This document shows, piece after piece, positions 1 to 11,300 of a DNA stretch of 64,000 nt. Origin of the DNA: Megalobrama amblycephala. Its lineage: Eukaryota > Chordata > Actinopteri > Cypriniformes > Xenocyprididae. The stretch covers positions 33,629,947-33,693,946 of the forward strand of contig NC_063049.1 of assembly GCF_018812025.1 (NCBI RefSeq), in the 5' to 3' direction. How positions within the stretch are numbered: position 1 is the first letter of the stretch; every line of letters begins with the position of its first letter. A program made the translations under genes and the position numbers. The notes below the pieces were generated by a model that worked only from the letters and a program-made list of their open reading frames with translations, did no database searches and was not told the origin of the DNA.

Positions 1-191
1 ACATGTTTATTTCAGCTGAAGCTTGATTTTTACTGATACTTTTGTATCTTTGGTAAACAAGAACATTTGAAAAACTTGGTGTGGTGGAAATTACAAAATT
101 CTGTAAAGCGCCTCTATATTATTATTATATTTATTTCCTATACCTCAAATAATTTTTTTTCTCTTTAATATACTTCTTTTTGATTATGTTT

Positions 192-1428
192 CAGGGCTTT
201 GTTTCACTTGTGCTCTTAATAAAATTTTTTAGGAGCACAGTCACAAATTTAGGAGCACTTTCTGATCAATAACAGACATTAACTTCCCCATTACAGGGCA
301 GTATTTGCCCCTTTAACTTAATTTATAGGGGCATTTTTACCATTATAAGAGCAATTTTTTCTAATCTTATTAAATGTATGCATCATATTTCTTAAATAAA
401 AATAGAAAATTTGCTTTTAAATGTTAAACAATACATTCAGTTAGAACCCAATCAGACTGTTACCAATCAAAAAAATCATCAAAAATCCATCTTTGCACTG
501 CAGAAGTGGCACAGAAGCTCCATCTGAAGTGGTATTACTTAGACACATTTACATAGACTGCCTAATGCAGCTCATTGGTAAATAATGTTGTACGAATGTT
601 TTTAAATGTATTTTTTATTTTATTTAGAAATATGTAAAAAAAAATTATATTTTAAGTAAAAACATTCTATGGAAAGTGTAAATATGAAAATAAATGTATT
701 TACATTTGCTGCCAGTAGGTGGCGGTAAATCTTAATGTGCGAGTCATTCATTCAGTCTTCAAAACGCAGATTCAATCAAAATCACCGTTGCTTGGAGATG
801 AGCAATAGTTCTGGTGTGACTTTGTTTGAAACTATTTTCAAACAAAAACAGACAGTATTGTGGCTAATGTTAAGTCACTTAATATCAACTTGTTTAATGG
901 ACTTAAATAAGATCACATTTGCAATCATGCCAATACTCGGAGAAACAGTATTACTTACATATTAGACTTGCTGCGCTCAACGGTGTTACCTGTGTTCATC
1001 TGCAACACCGTTATATCACTTGCCCACCGTGACCACGGCACCGCCCCCCACCCGTCGTTTTGAATTTTATAGTAATAAAAATAATTTAATTTAGTTAGAG
1101 AACAGAAGTTTAAAACCGAACACGTCTGCTCAGTTCAGCGCGAGAGTTGCAGCACAGATCAGCAGCAGGAGTCAGATTTCACCTCACTTCGCCCTTTTCG
1201 CATTACTTTTCTGAATGACAAGACGATGGATGAAGATTTGGTTGCAAAGTGAAATGTAAAAGCCCATATTTAAGCTAGTTTGTCATTGTACTGTTTTGTT
1301 GTTTTATAGATCTATTCATCAGAATCGATCGGGTCACTCGCACCAGTGCGCCTAAATATTTTTTCACAGTCGCACACAGTTATTGTCAGGCGCAAATGCG
1401 AGCGAAATGGTCACAGTGTGAAGCCCTG
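192..1428. mobile_element. hAT-like non-autonomous element in the last visible klhl intron
   Basis: The ends form an imperfect inverted repeat: cagggctttgtttcac on the left, and on the right the complement of a segment reading cagggcttcacactgtgacc. CAGGG-type ends are usual in hAT elements. The interior is AT-rich with no intact reading frame and contains small repeated units around 'aggagcac'. No clear 8-bp target duplication was found, so the exact ends are uncertain. Confidence 0.5.
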
Positions 1429-1905
1429 TGTTTGAATACTAATGTTTGTGATTCTTCAAGCTGGAACTTTCTCATGGTTTCACAAGAGGCCTGCCATGCC
1501 CTTTTTAGATTGTGGTCTAACCTCAGATGAGTGACCCAATTCAGCTTGATGCTGCTCTGTTTCCTAGTTATTTGTTTCATGTTGCTTTTGATTCTTGTTC
1601 ACGAAACATCAGCATTAGGTGAAGGTTGCAAAGTTGCTAAGAGACCTACAAACAGCATTTTCTTTCTTTCTTTAAAAAAAAAGGAAAAAAAAAAAGTGTA
1701 ATAAAAGAATTCTTGTGCGGTGCATTCATTAGACTCATGCAGAGGACTGTGGTGGATTAAGGCCACATGCTTTGTGAGCCAGATTTAATTAGTTTACAAA
1801 ATCTCCCCTCATTATGTAGGACAGATGTTACCACATTAATCCACAACTACATATAATACAGTTGTCCTTTTCACATTGATCTCACATTTTTGAGTGGATA
1901 CTCAC
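1429..1905. other. Intronic sequence, nothing recognised
   Basis: This continues the intron downstream of the last visible kelch exon. It contains an A-rich run near 1674-1695 but no exon-like open segment. The exons for kelch repeats 4-6 were looked for between 1 and 1905 and not seen. Confidence 0.5.
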
Positions 1906-4900
1906 CTGACACATACATCAGATCTCCATGTACTGTGCCAGCATGTCCATAATGAGGTTCATTCATCGGTGCAACAAAAGTCCACTCATTCTTGTTCAAG
2001 TTGTAGCACTCCACCGAATCTAAACGACAGACAGTTTTCTGTTTTTCCACAGTATTTTAAGGCAGAACAGAACATTTTGTACAGTGTAATTGCTAAAACA
2101 TGTCCTTACCAATTTCCCCTGTGGCATTTCTCCCTCCAACAGCATAGAGCTTCCCCTTCAGAGCGCTCAGATGGAAGAACGTCCTCTTCTCATTCAGAGA
2201 GGCCACCTGCAACCAGCGGTCAAAGCGAGGATCATACCTGTATGCGCTGTCAACAGCTGTCTTACCCTTGGTGTCATAAGTGCTCTGACCTCCTACAATG
2301 TAAAGAAACCCCCCGAGAAGAGCCACTCCGTGCTGGTAACGTGGCACCTCCATAGGCTGGAGGGCTCTCCAAGTGCCTCCGTCTTCCTCATCGTACAGCT
2401 TGAGCTCTTTGCTGACCACGAGTTGCTGCCTCATCACACCACCCAGAACCACCAGATGAGTGCAGTCGGATCGAATCCGGGTCCGTTCCGTCTGCAGTTT
2501 CGGCTGTAGGAAGGGAAGCATCTGATAGTTGCTGGCCTCCAGGAGGAGGTTGACACAGGCTGTGTCCGATCGCATGAACGGCTCCACTTCCTCCTTTCCC
2601 CCGCTTGTTGCTCCTTCTTCCATCTGGTCCTCCTGAGAGATCTGGAGGAGCTCAGCAGGGGTCATCAGAGGGAAGCGGACATGGCGCATCAGGGAGTAAG
2701 CAGCAGAACGACGCTCGGTGGGTTTATGGGACAGCCAGGCACGGGCAATGCGGTACAGCTCCATCTCAGTGAAACCCCTCAGAGAGTCGCTGGAGAGGGC
2801 GTACGTCATGCTCGCCTCGGACAACTGCAGCAGGCGGCCGCTCTGCATCAACGCGGAGAAGTTCTCACACACAAACATGTGGACGTGTCTTTGGACGTCT
2901 TCCAGAAGAAGATCTCTGGCGATGCGCTCCACTTCCACGCAGTTTTCTATAGTGATCTGCCATGTAAAAATGTGGCTTATTTGAGAACAGATGAATAATT
3001 AATGGAAAGTAAAAATGAACACCATTTCTTAAGTGTTTGTACCTCACTGCTAAGTAGCTGGTTGCAGAAGCTGAGAACGGGAAGCACCTGGAGGAAGCTC
3101 GCTGCCTCTAGTGTGTCCTGAAGGGTGCCGAGACTCAGGCTCAGACGAGATGTGTAGATGAACTCGATGATGTTCTTCAGGCCGATTGTGCTCACCCCAT
3201 GGAGCTTAATCTCCTTCAGCTCCTGCTCTCTCATGCCTCCTGCCACACCAAAAGTGAGAGAGAAATGATTTGATCAGTGAGGATGAGTGAGAAGTAGAAT
3301 GCAAAGAGCAACTGCTTTTCCTTGGTAGCCTAATTTTAAACTACAATGCAAAAAATAGACACATTTGGACAAAATACTATAAATATTAACATTTTGGTGG
3401 ACACTTCAACTTCAACACTTTATTAGATCCCTGAGGGGCAAATTGTTTTGCAGTCAGTGGCAACAAACAAAGAAATACATGCATCCACCCAGTCGACAAC
3501 AGGACAATACAATAAAAACATAGGGATAAAAATAAACAATAGTTAAGTTTGGATACTACAAACCCGATTCCAAAAAAGTTGGGACACTGTACAAATTGTG
3601 AATAAAAAAAGGAATGCAATAATTTACAAATCTCATAAACTTATATTTTATTCACAATAGAATATAGATAACATATCAAGTGTTGAAAGTGAGACATTTT
3701 GAAATGTCTTGCCAAATATTGGCTCATTTTGGATTTCATGAGAGCTACACATTCCAAAAAAGTTGGGACAGGTAGCAATAAGAGGCCGGAAATGTTAAAT
3801 GTACATATAAGGAACAGCTGGAGGACCAATTTGCAACGTATTAGGTCAATTGGCAACATGATTGGGTATAAAAAGAGCCTCTCAGAGTGGCGGTGTCTCT
3901 CAGAAGTCAAGATGGGCAGAGGATCACCAATTCCCCCAATGCTGCGGCGAAAAATAGTGGAGCAATATCAGAAAGGAGTTTCTCAGAGAAAAATTGCAAA
4001 GAGTTTGAAGTTATCATCATCTACAGTGCATAATATCATCCAAAGATTCAGAGAATCTGGAACAATCTCTGTGCGTAAGGGTCAAGGCCGGAAAACCATA
4101 CTGGATGCCCGTGATCTTCGGGCCCTTAGACGGCACTGCATCACATACAGGAATGCTACTGTAATGGAAATCACAACATGGGCTCAGGAATACTTACAGA
4201 AAACATTGTCGGTGAACACAATCCACCGTGCAATTCGCTGTTGCCGGCTAAAACGCTATAGGTCAAAAAAGAAGCCATATCTAAACATGATCCAGAAGCG
4301 CAGGTGTTTTCTCTGGGCCAAGGCTCATTTAAAATGGACTGTGGCAAAGTGGAAAACTGTTCTGTGCTCAGACGAATCGGTATATCCAAGTTCTAGAACA
4401 ACATATGCTCCCATCCAGACGTCGTCTCTTTCAGGGAAGACCTTGCATTTTCCAACATGATAATGCCAGACCAAATACTGCATCAATTACAACATCATGG
4501 CTGTGTAGAAGAAGGATCTGGTTACTGAAATGGCCAGCCTGCAGTCCAGATCTTTCACCCATAGAAAACATTTGGTGCATCATAAAGAGGAAGATGCGAC
4601 AAAGAAGACCTAAAGTCAGCTGAGCAACTAGAAGCCTGTATTAGACAAGAATGGGACAACATTCCTATTCCTAAACTTGAGCAACTTGTCTCCTCAGTCC
4701 ACAGACGTTTGCAGACTCTTATAAAAAGAAGAGGGGATGCCACACAGTGGTAAATATGGCCTTGTCCCAACTTTTTTGAGATGTGTTGATGCCATGAAAT
4801 TTAAAATCAACTTATTTTTCCCTTAAAATGATACATTTTCTCAGTTTAAACATTTGATGTGTCATCTATGTTGTATTCTGAATAAAATATTGAAATTTGA

Positions 4901-6627
4901 AACTTCCACATCATTGCATTCTGTTTTTATTCACAATTTGTACAGTGTCCCAACTTTTTTGGAACTGGGTTTGTAGATTAGTTACACTTACACAGGGAAT
5001 TCTGTGAATGTCTTTTTATTGTAAATCACAAGATTATTTGTTTTTTTACATCCCAAATTGGTACATTTAGCAATATATTACTGTAAAATTACATAATGTT
5101 AAATCTATTACAGTTTTTTTCCCCATGTTTAGTAAGGGAACTTACTGTTAATCAATTAACAGTTTTTTTTTTTTACTGTAGCACTTTTTCAGTATTTTAC
5201 AGTTAAAATTAAATTTTTTACAGTGTAATAATTATTTTGATATTATGGCTGATAACCAATAAATGATGTTAAAATATAAACTATTTTTGTCTAAATAAAT
5301 TAAAAATAAATATTATGAATTTAGGGATCACGGCATTATAATGTACAGCATGAAAAATATATTTACTAAAAATTACTTTAACTTTAAGTGACTGGCTAAA
5401 TAGAGCCAGATTGTAGGTTTACATGACAGCGATGTACTAAAAATGGACACATTTTCTCATCACGTTCTTCTCGTTTTCCGTATTTAGTTGAAAACGCTGT
5501 TGTGTAAACGGCCCCTTAGCCAGAATCATACAAACTGATAAACAGCGGGTATATTAAACAACATATAGAAACCAAAACAACAACTTTAATAAGCTTTGAA
5601 AAGAGAAAATCGTCCTCCTGGATTTGGTGAGTACCTGTGAACATGGCCTTGAAGTAGTCACTGGCTGAAGCCATGATGACCCTGTGAACCGGGAAAGTTT
5701 CACTGCTGTCACCAGGTACCAGAGTCACATCGCAAAGCGTCTCATCACCACGAAAATGATCCAACCCCTGGGACACAACAAAATCTGCCATTAATATATA
5801 TTATTTACAGTGAAATGCGCCACTCTTTTTAAGTACACAGTGTATTCCTCTGTTTTAGGCAGTCAGCTATGCTAGTAACAGCCTGGTTTCATATTTTCTT
5901 GTCTTTTTTTTTACCTTGAGAATGGCAGCGCCATGCTCCGTGCTGTTGAACACTTGTATTTGTGGCCTCGGAGGGGCACTGGGCTTTTGAACCACTGGAG
6001 GTTTTGGGGGGATTACAACTGGTTTTGGTGCATGTTCTGGAGGTTTTGGAGTAGTCTCAGCTGGTCTTGGAGGAGCCACCGTTGGGGGCTTGTCTGTTTG
6101 AGGAGGGGGTCGTGGCGGCTCCCTCTGTGATCTGCTTCCTATTCGTGAAAGTCTGCGATGCAGTTTTCCTTCCTCCCCACTGTTTCTGAAATAAAAACAT
6201 TTTTAAAAACTTCTACAGTCAGAGAGCACGCAAAGGTGTGCTATTGTGAGGCCACATGAAAGACCCATATTCCTCATTTCCTCTTATTTTATAATAATTT
6301 TAATACTAATTAATATAAATATTTAGTTGACCATTTTTATCCAATTTATACAGTTCTCTAACCAACTGCATTATTTTATGTACTTTATTTGAACCCTTTT
6401 CTGTATCAAGGGGGAGACAGCCTCAACAAGAAAGCATGTCTTCTTAAAAAAAAATACTAATCTACTAAATAAACTAAACGGAAGCTCTGAGATCTATCTT
6501 TAGGTATTCAACATAACAATAAAGAAATGATGTATGAAAGTATAAAGTTGAAAATATGAAAATATAACATGAATCCACCTGTCATTTAAAGTAAGGCCTA
6601 TCTTAAGACAATCAGAACTTACCCCAT
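1906..6627 (-). CDS. Kelch-like BTB-BACK-Kelch protein, KLHL9/KLHL13 subfamily (3' part beyond left edge)
   Basis: KLHL9/13 proteins are substrate adaptors of CUL3 ubiquitin ligases; in human cells they act on Aurora B in mitosis. Coding exons, all GT-AG and phase-consistent: 6627-6623, 6185-5915, 5767-5635, 3239-3043, 2956-2110 and 2019-1906, giving 522 residues so far. The start ATG at 6627 has A at -3 and G at +4; it reads MGNSGEEG after splicing, and Gly2 could be myristoylated (inference). Residues 1-92 form a proline-rich basic tail with several PxxP motifs. The BTB domain is roughly 95-205 ([10 protein letters not shown], then [10 protein letters not shown] across a splice), BACK roughly 203-330, and kelch repeats start near 368 ([36 protein letters not shown]). 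BACK has a short acidic insert (about 309-327) compared with the KLHL9 sequence as I recall it. Three further kelch blades should lie left of the window. The subfamily is clear from close residue matches; whether it is klhl9, klhl13 or a fish paralogue is not. Confidence 0.92.
3398..3545 (-). repeat. LINE 3'-tail-like fragment
   Basis: Read on the minus strand, this contains a segment like the common fish LINE 3' end (CAGGGATCTAATAAAGT) followed by a short TTGAAG-type simple tail at 3398-3416. No coding part remains. It lies in the klhl intron immediately beside the Tc1-like element. The family name is not resolved. Confidence 0.45.
3559..4973 (+). mobile_element. Tc1/mariner-type transposon, 1.4 kb, defective
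   Basis: Terminal inverted repeats begin caaacccgattcc on the left and mirror ggaactgggtttg on the right; both contain aaaaaagttgggacactgta and a region matching 'acaatttgtacagtgtccca'. TA dinucleotides flank the element at 3557-3558 and 4974-4975, as expected for the Tc1/mariner superfamily. It is inserted in the klhl intron that splits the BTB domain, in the orientation opposite to the host gene. Confidence 0.9.
3912..4753 (+). pseudogene. Tc1-like transposase, degenerate
   Basis: The frame opens at 3912 ([20 protein letters not shown]) with a paired-like helix-turn-helix region ([20 protein letters not shown]), then the first catalytic Asp (CSDES, about 4368). About 60 residues that normally separate this from the second Asp appear deleted. 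Reading resumes in another frame at about 4405 ([10 protein letters not shown]), followed by the catalytic Glu in SPIENIW. A second frameshift near 4610 precedes the C-terminal part, which ends at the TAA at 4751-4753. The DDE residues can be traced, but the protein cannot be made from one frame, so this copy is dead. Confidence 0.88.
4976..5634. other. Remainder of klhl intron with a probable small MITE
   Basis: Between about 4991 and 5226 the minus strand starts acactgtaaaaaatt and contains repeated 'actgtaaaa' units, resembling common fish MITEs with ACACTGTAAA ends. The rest is AT-rich and unremarkable. The downstream BTB exon ends at 5635. Confidence 0.35.
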
Positions 6628-7041
6628 GCTTTTGGTGTCTGCCTATTTGCTGTCCACAAAGTGATTTCTGGTAGAAAAATAAGAACAAATGATTAAGTGT
6701 TTCACCAGATCTGCAAGAACAATATTTGGATCAAAGTAACAAAGTTTCAACAAACAAAAAGTTCAGAAAGGGGAAGTTAACGCTACCATCTAAGTGCAAC
6801 GAACACTAAAAAAGATGCCGATTAGACAGACATGGCCTCATCTCTATGTGTGTGTGTAGAATGAGGGAGTTTCTTTAGTTAGGATCACAAAGATAATTGG
6901 CAGATAAGCTTAAGCTAAATACTTCTAAGGAACAGTACTACTTTTACCCATCCTCTTCAAAGCACTGACACACAAATGTAAAGTTCATAAGAGGGGGGAA
7001 ATTCAGGAAAGATGGACTACATAAAATAAAAGGAGCTTACC
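6186..7041 (-). other. klhl 5' region: first intron, start exon and candidate non-coding 5' exon
   Basis: The start codon exon ends at 6623 with a strong donor (GTAAGT, 6622-6617). Upstream, a second good donor (CG|GTAAGC at 7040-7035) ends a possible untranslated first exon whose 3' end is 7041. This implies an intron inside the 5' UTR and a promoter near 7.1-7.2 kb, about 1.2 kb from the hao2 stop. Both gene starts and splice sites were read by eye. Confidence 0.45.
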
Positions 7042-8318
7042 GAGACGTGGTGCTTTCTCTGGGGGTTTCAAAAGTGTCTTCTCATTATAACACAAAGCAT
7101 CACGCTGTGATCACACTCAGTCGACACAACTGGGTATGCAGAGTCTGTTTACCACAACCTCATTGACTTCCTGTGTCACTTCTCTCTCTCTTTCTCTCTT
7201 AGACACACACACACCCTTACATGTTATTTCAAAACATTCTCTCTTCCTCCTTTTGACATGTTGCTTATAATAGGCTTCAGTTCAAGCCTTAGCTCTTCGT
7301 TCTGCTGCATCTGCACTGTGATGTTGTGTTTGATACTCATGAGGTGAACCCATACCCGGTGTGAAATGAGGAAGCCCGACAGCAGATTTGCATTTCTTTT
7401 ATGTGCTGCATTAACAGTTTATTTACTGTAGTGACTGTAAAAATGCCAAACAAAAAAGCTTCATGTTTAAGGCCAAGGAAAGAACCAATTACCAATTAAA
7501 TTAGAGAAAAATTGCACTTTAAAAAGCCATACAGCCATTAAATTAGTTTTTTTAGTGTGAAAAAAATCTAGTTAACCTCATACAAAAAGTATAGGAAGAC
7601 AGCAGAAAGAGTAGAGTATTTATTGGCAGATAAATATTATGACTGAAAATATTGAATTAACACACACCATTATTACGTTCAAGAATCTCATATCGTTTAG
7701 TTTTGCCACACTGAATATTTTAACCAAATATTAACTCAATGCTCAAAATCCTTTCAATTCTGATTATAGTCTCACTTCAATTCTGATTATAGTCAACTTT
7801 TCCCATTGCACATTAGTCTGTTACCAGCTACAGAAGACATCTTCAAAACCACCATCATAAAGATAACTTTGTAGAGCATGCAGAGTGCAAAAAAACTAAT
7901 TTGCCAGACTATTATCTTCTGTAGAGCTGCTTTATGGTTGAAACGGAAGTTGTAATTATAAATGAAATGATTAAATCCTGATCCGGATGCTGTTTTTTTT
8001 TTTTTTTATCTGTATTTTTAAAAGCGCTATATAAATAAATGAGACTATTACTGAGTGGAGATTCATCAGGTAATAAAATAATTCACTCTCAGGACTCTCA
8101 GTCAAAATAGTGTGGAATTTATGTTGTGCCGTTCATAATAAACAAAAACTGTATTAAAACCATCCAGACACAGTGAACATTTGTAAAAATGTCATTCTTG
8201 TGACTTAAAGCAACAGTTGTTTCCTAAATACATTTAGTATTAATAGTGGATAAAGTGGACCTTTGCAGTGCTCTGCTCTCAGTGTTAAAAAAGAAATTAC
8301 TAGAGTCCTTTTTGCTGT
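7042..8318. promoter_or_regulatory. Intergenic space between klhl promoter and hao2 3' end
   Basis: This is 1.3 kb between two genes transcribed in the same direction. It must contain the klhl promoter and the hao2 3' UTR. A TC-rich tract (about 7183-7202) and a short AC tract follow the presumed first exon. No TATA box or polyadenylation signal stands out clearly enough to assign. Confidence 0.35.
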
Positions 8319-11300
8319 TCAAAGTCTGGAGAACTGAATGAGGTTCCTGTTGATCTCAGCAACATTTCTGCAACCTAGAAGAATAAGAGGTGATTTGATG
8401 CGAAGAGAATATTCAGACAGCAAAACGTGACCTATTTTTTGTTATGTGACAAGCGGCACGCTGCATTTTACATAGTAGACTGACCTGACAGCGCCATGGA
8501 TAAACGAAACTCGTCATGTAGTATCTGTAAGACCTCTTTCACTCCTTCATCCCCCTGTTCCAAACATACCTTATATGAACATCTTATTTGCAACAAATAC
8601 CACGTGAGTATCCAACTATTTGTTAATAGTAACTTTAGAACAGGCTTAAAGGGTTAGTTCACCCAAAAATTTAAATAATGTCATTTATTACTCACCCTCA
8701 AGTCGTTCTACACCCGTAAGACCTTCATTCATCTTCGGAACACAAATTAAGATATTTTTGATGAAATCCGATGTCTCAGTGAGGCCTGCATAGACAGCAA
8801 TAGTACTTCCTCTCTCAAGATCCATAAAGCTACTAAAAACATATTTAAATCAGTTCATGCGAGTACAGTGGTTCAATATTAATATTATAAAGTGACAAGA
8901 ATATTTTTTGTGCGGCAAAGAAACAAAATAACTTTTTAACAATATCTAGTGATGTCCGATTTCAAAACACTGCTTCGGAGCATTACGAATCTTTTTTGTC
9001 AAATCAGTGATTCGGATCACGTATCAAACCGTCAAACTGCTGAAATCACGTGACTTTGGTGCTCCGAACAACTGATTCGTTTCGTAAAGATCCGAAGCAG
9101 TGTTTTGAAATAGGCCATCACTAGATATTGTTAAAAAGTCATTATTTTGTTTTTTTGGTGCACAAAAAATATTCTCATCACTTTATAATATTAAGGTAGA
9201 ACCACTGAACTCACATGAACTGATTTAAATATGGTTTTAGTACCTTTATGGATCTTGAGAGAGGAAGTACCATTGCTGTCAATGCAGGCCTCTCTGAGCC
9301 ATCGGATTTCATCAAAAATATCTTAATTTGTGTTCCGAAATGAACAAAGGTCTTACCGGTGTAGAACGACATGAGGGTGAGTAATAAATTACATTATTTT
9401 CATTTTTGGGTGAAATAATCCTTTAAACAGACTGACGCAAATTTTCAAGCATCAGAAACCATAAAAAAAAACAAAAAAAAAAACACGAAGTTACCTTGTA
9501 AGCAAGACCCCAGATTGCTGGTCTGCCAATAAACACACATCTGGCTCCCAAGGCTATGGCCTTCAGCACGTCACTGCCTGTGCGGATCCCTCCGTCCATG
9601 TAGACCTCGATCCGGCCTTGCACTGTGTCCACTATCTCAGGCAGACAATCTATCTGTGTTACATGTAAGGTCAAGATTTGAGTTTCTGTATGGTGGGAAA
9701 CATATTTAAAATACAGACACATTGATAAAGTCCCTTACTGAAGCGGGACCTCCATCCAGTTGTCGGCCCCCATGATTAGACACAATTATTCCCTGGACGC
9801 CATGCTCAACTGCCAGCTCTGCATCCTCTTTAGTAAGAATGCCCTTGATGATTATAGGCAGCCGTGTTAGAGACTGGAGCCAGCTCACATCCTTCCAGCT
9901 GATTGACGGGTCCAGGGTATTAGCTGGGGTCCCGTACACCTCCTGGGATGTTGGCGGATCCTGTAAAGAGAGCCAAAGGGATTCATACAAACAGACAGTG
10001 CATAACAAGACATGCTCAAACGCATAGCGCTCCTTCAGGCAGCGCAAATTTGAATCCAGCTCACAATATTTCCTACTACTTCTCACCATTATTTCTTCTC
10101 GCCTTTCTCGATTGCAGTGAACCCCCCACCCAAAAGTGATGATCCTCTTGGAGGGACAGGCAGCGGTATATTTGCTTTTATAAAGACCCAGTTATTTTGT
10201 GTTAGAAAACTTTTAAGCATAATTTTCAAAATGTAACAATTAGCTCAATGCACTAAAGCCAAAATGAAAATATTACATTAAGATTTATTTGTAAAGTGAT
10301 TTTCACATTAAATATTATTCTAAAGCATGTTAAAGAATATGTTATATTATTATATGATATACATTATATATTATATGATATATATATTATTAAAATTATT
10401 ACTTAAATGTTATACTGTACATTTTATAATAAATATTACATATTAACTTTGACAGCCCTACAAATATATATTTTCCATAATCGTTTTCTTTGTCAATTTT
10501 TTGTGAACCCCTGGCCCAAGTTTGAAAACCATTGCTCTACTGTATTATAAATTTAAAAAGTGTGAAAAACAATTATTGAGTTAAACATATTTCATAAATA
10601 TCTTAAGTTAACACATTGAAATTGACAGCCCTAAAAAAATACATTTTCCTCAAAAGAAAATAAGCCCAAGTTTGAAAACCCTTGCTCTACTGCATTATAA
10701 AAGAAATGTCCAAAAATATAAATAAACAAATAAATAAATAGTTGCCTTACCTGAAACATTCCCTCAAAGTTCTTGACCTTCAGGTGAGGTGGGAGCTTAA
10801 ACTGGTTGCGTATGTCATTGCGGCGTTTGCCAGTGTAGGGCACGTCCACTGTAAACACCAGAGCTTTGTAGCCAAGTGCCTCCACTCTGCGTATAATCTG
10901 CTCTGAGAGCTTACGGTCCTGGTACAAGTACAGCTGGAACCAGCGGTACCCATTAGGTGCTGCTGCTACGATCTCCTCCACTGAACATGTGGCGTATGTG
11001 CTGGCTATGTAACAGGTGTTGACTGCCTCAGTGGCTGGGAATTGAAAAAGAGCAGAGTGGAGAGATAAAATGGAAAAAATTAAAACTAGTAGCTTCAGTT
11101 TAGTTTCCATTTAGTGGTTAAAGGGTTAGTTCACCCAAAAATTAAAATTCTGCCATTTATTACTTACCCTCATGCCGTTCCACACCCGTAAGACCTTCGT
11201 TAATCTTCGGAACACAAATTAAGATATTTTAGTTGAAATCCGATAGCTCCGTGAGGCCTCCATAGGGAGCAATGGACACTTCCTCTCTCAAGATCCATAA

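Noticed and set aside
1..1905. Truncation of the kelch gene as a biological event
   Set aside because: The last visible exon ends in a normal donor (GTGAG), so the missing kelch repeats are simply beyond the window edge.
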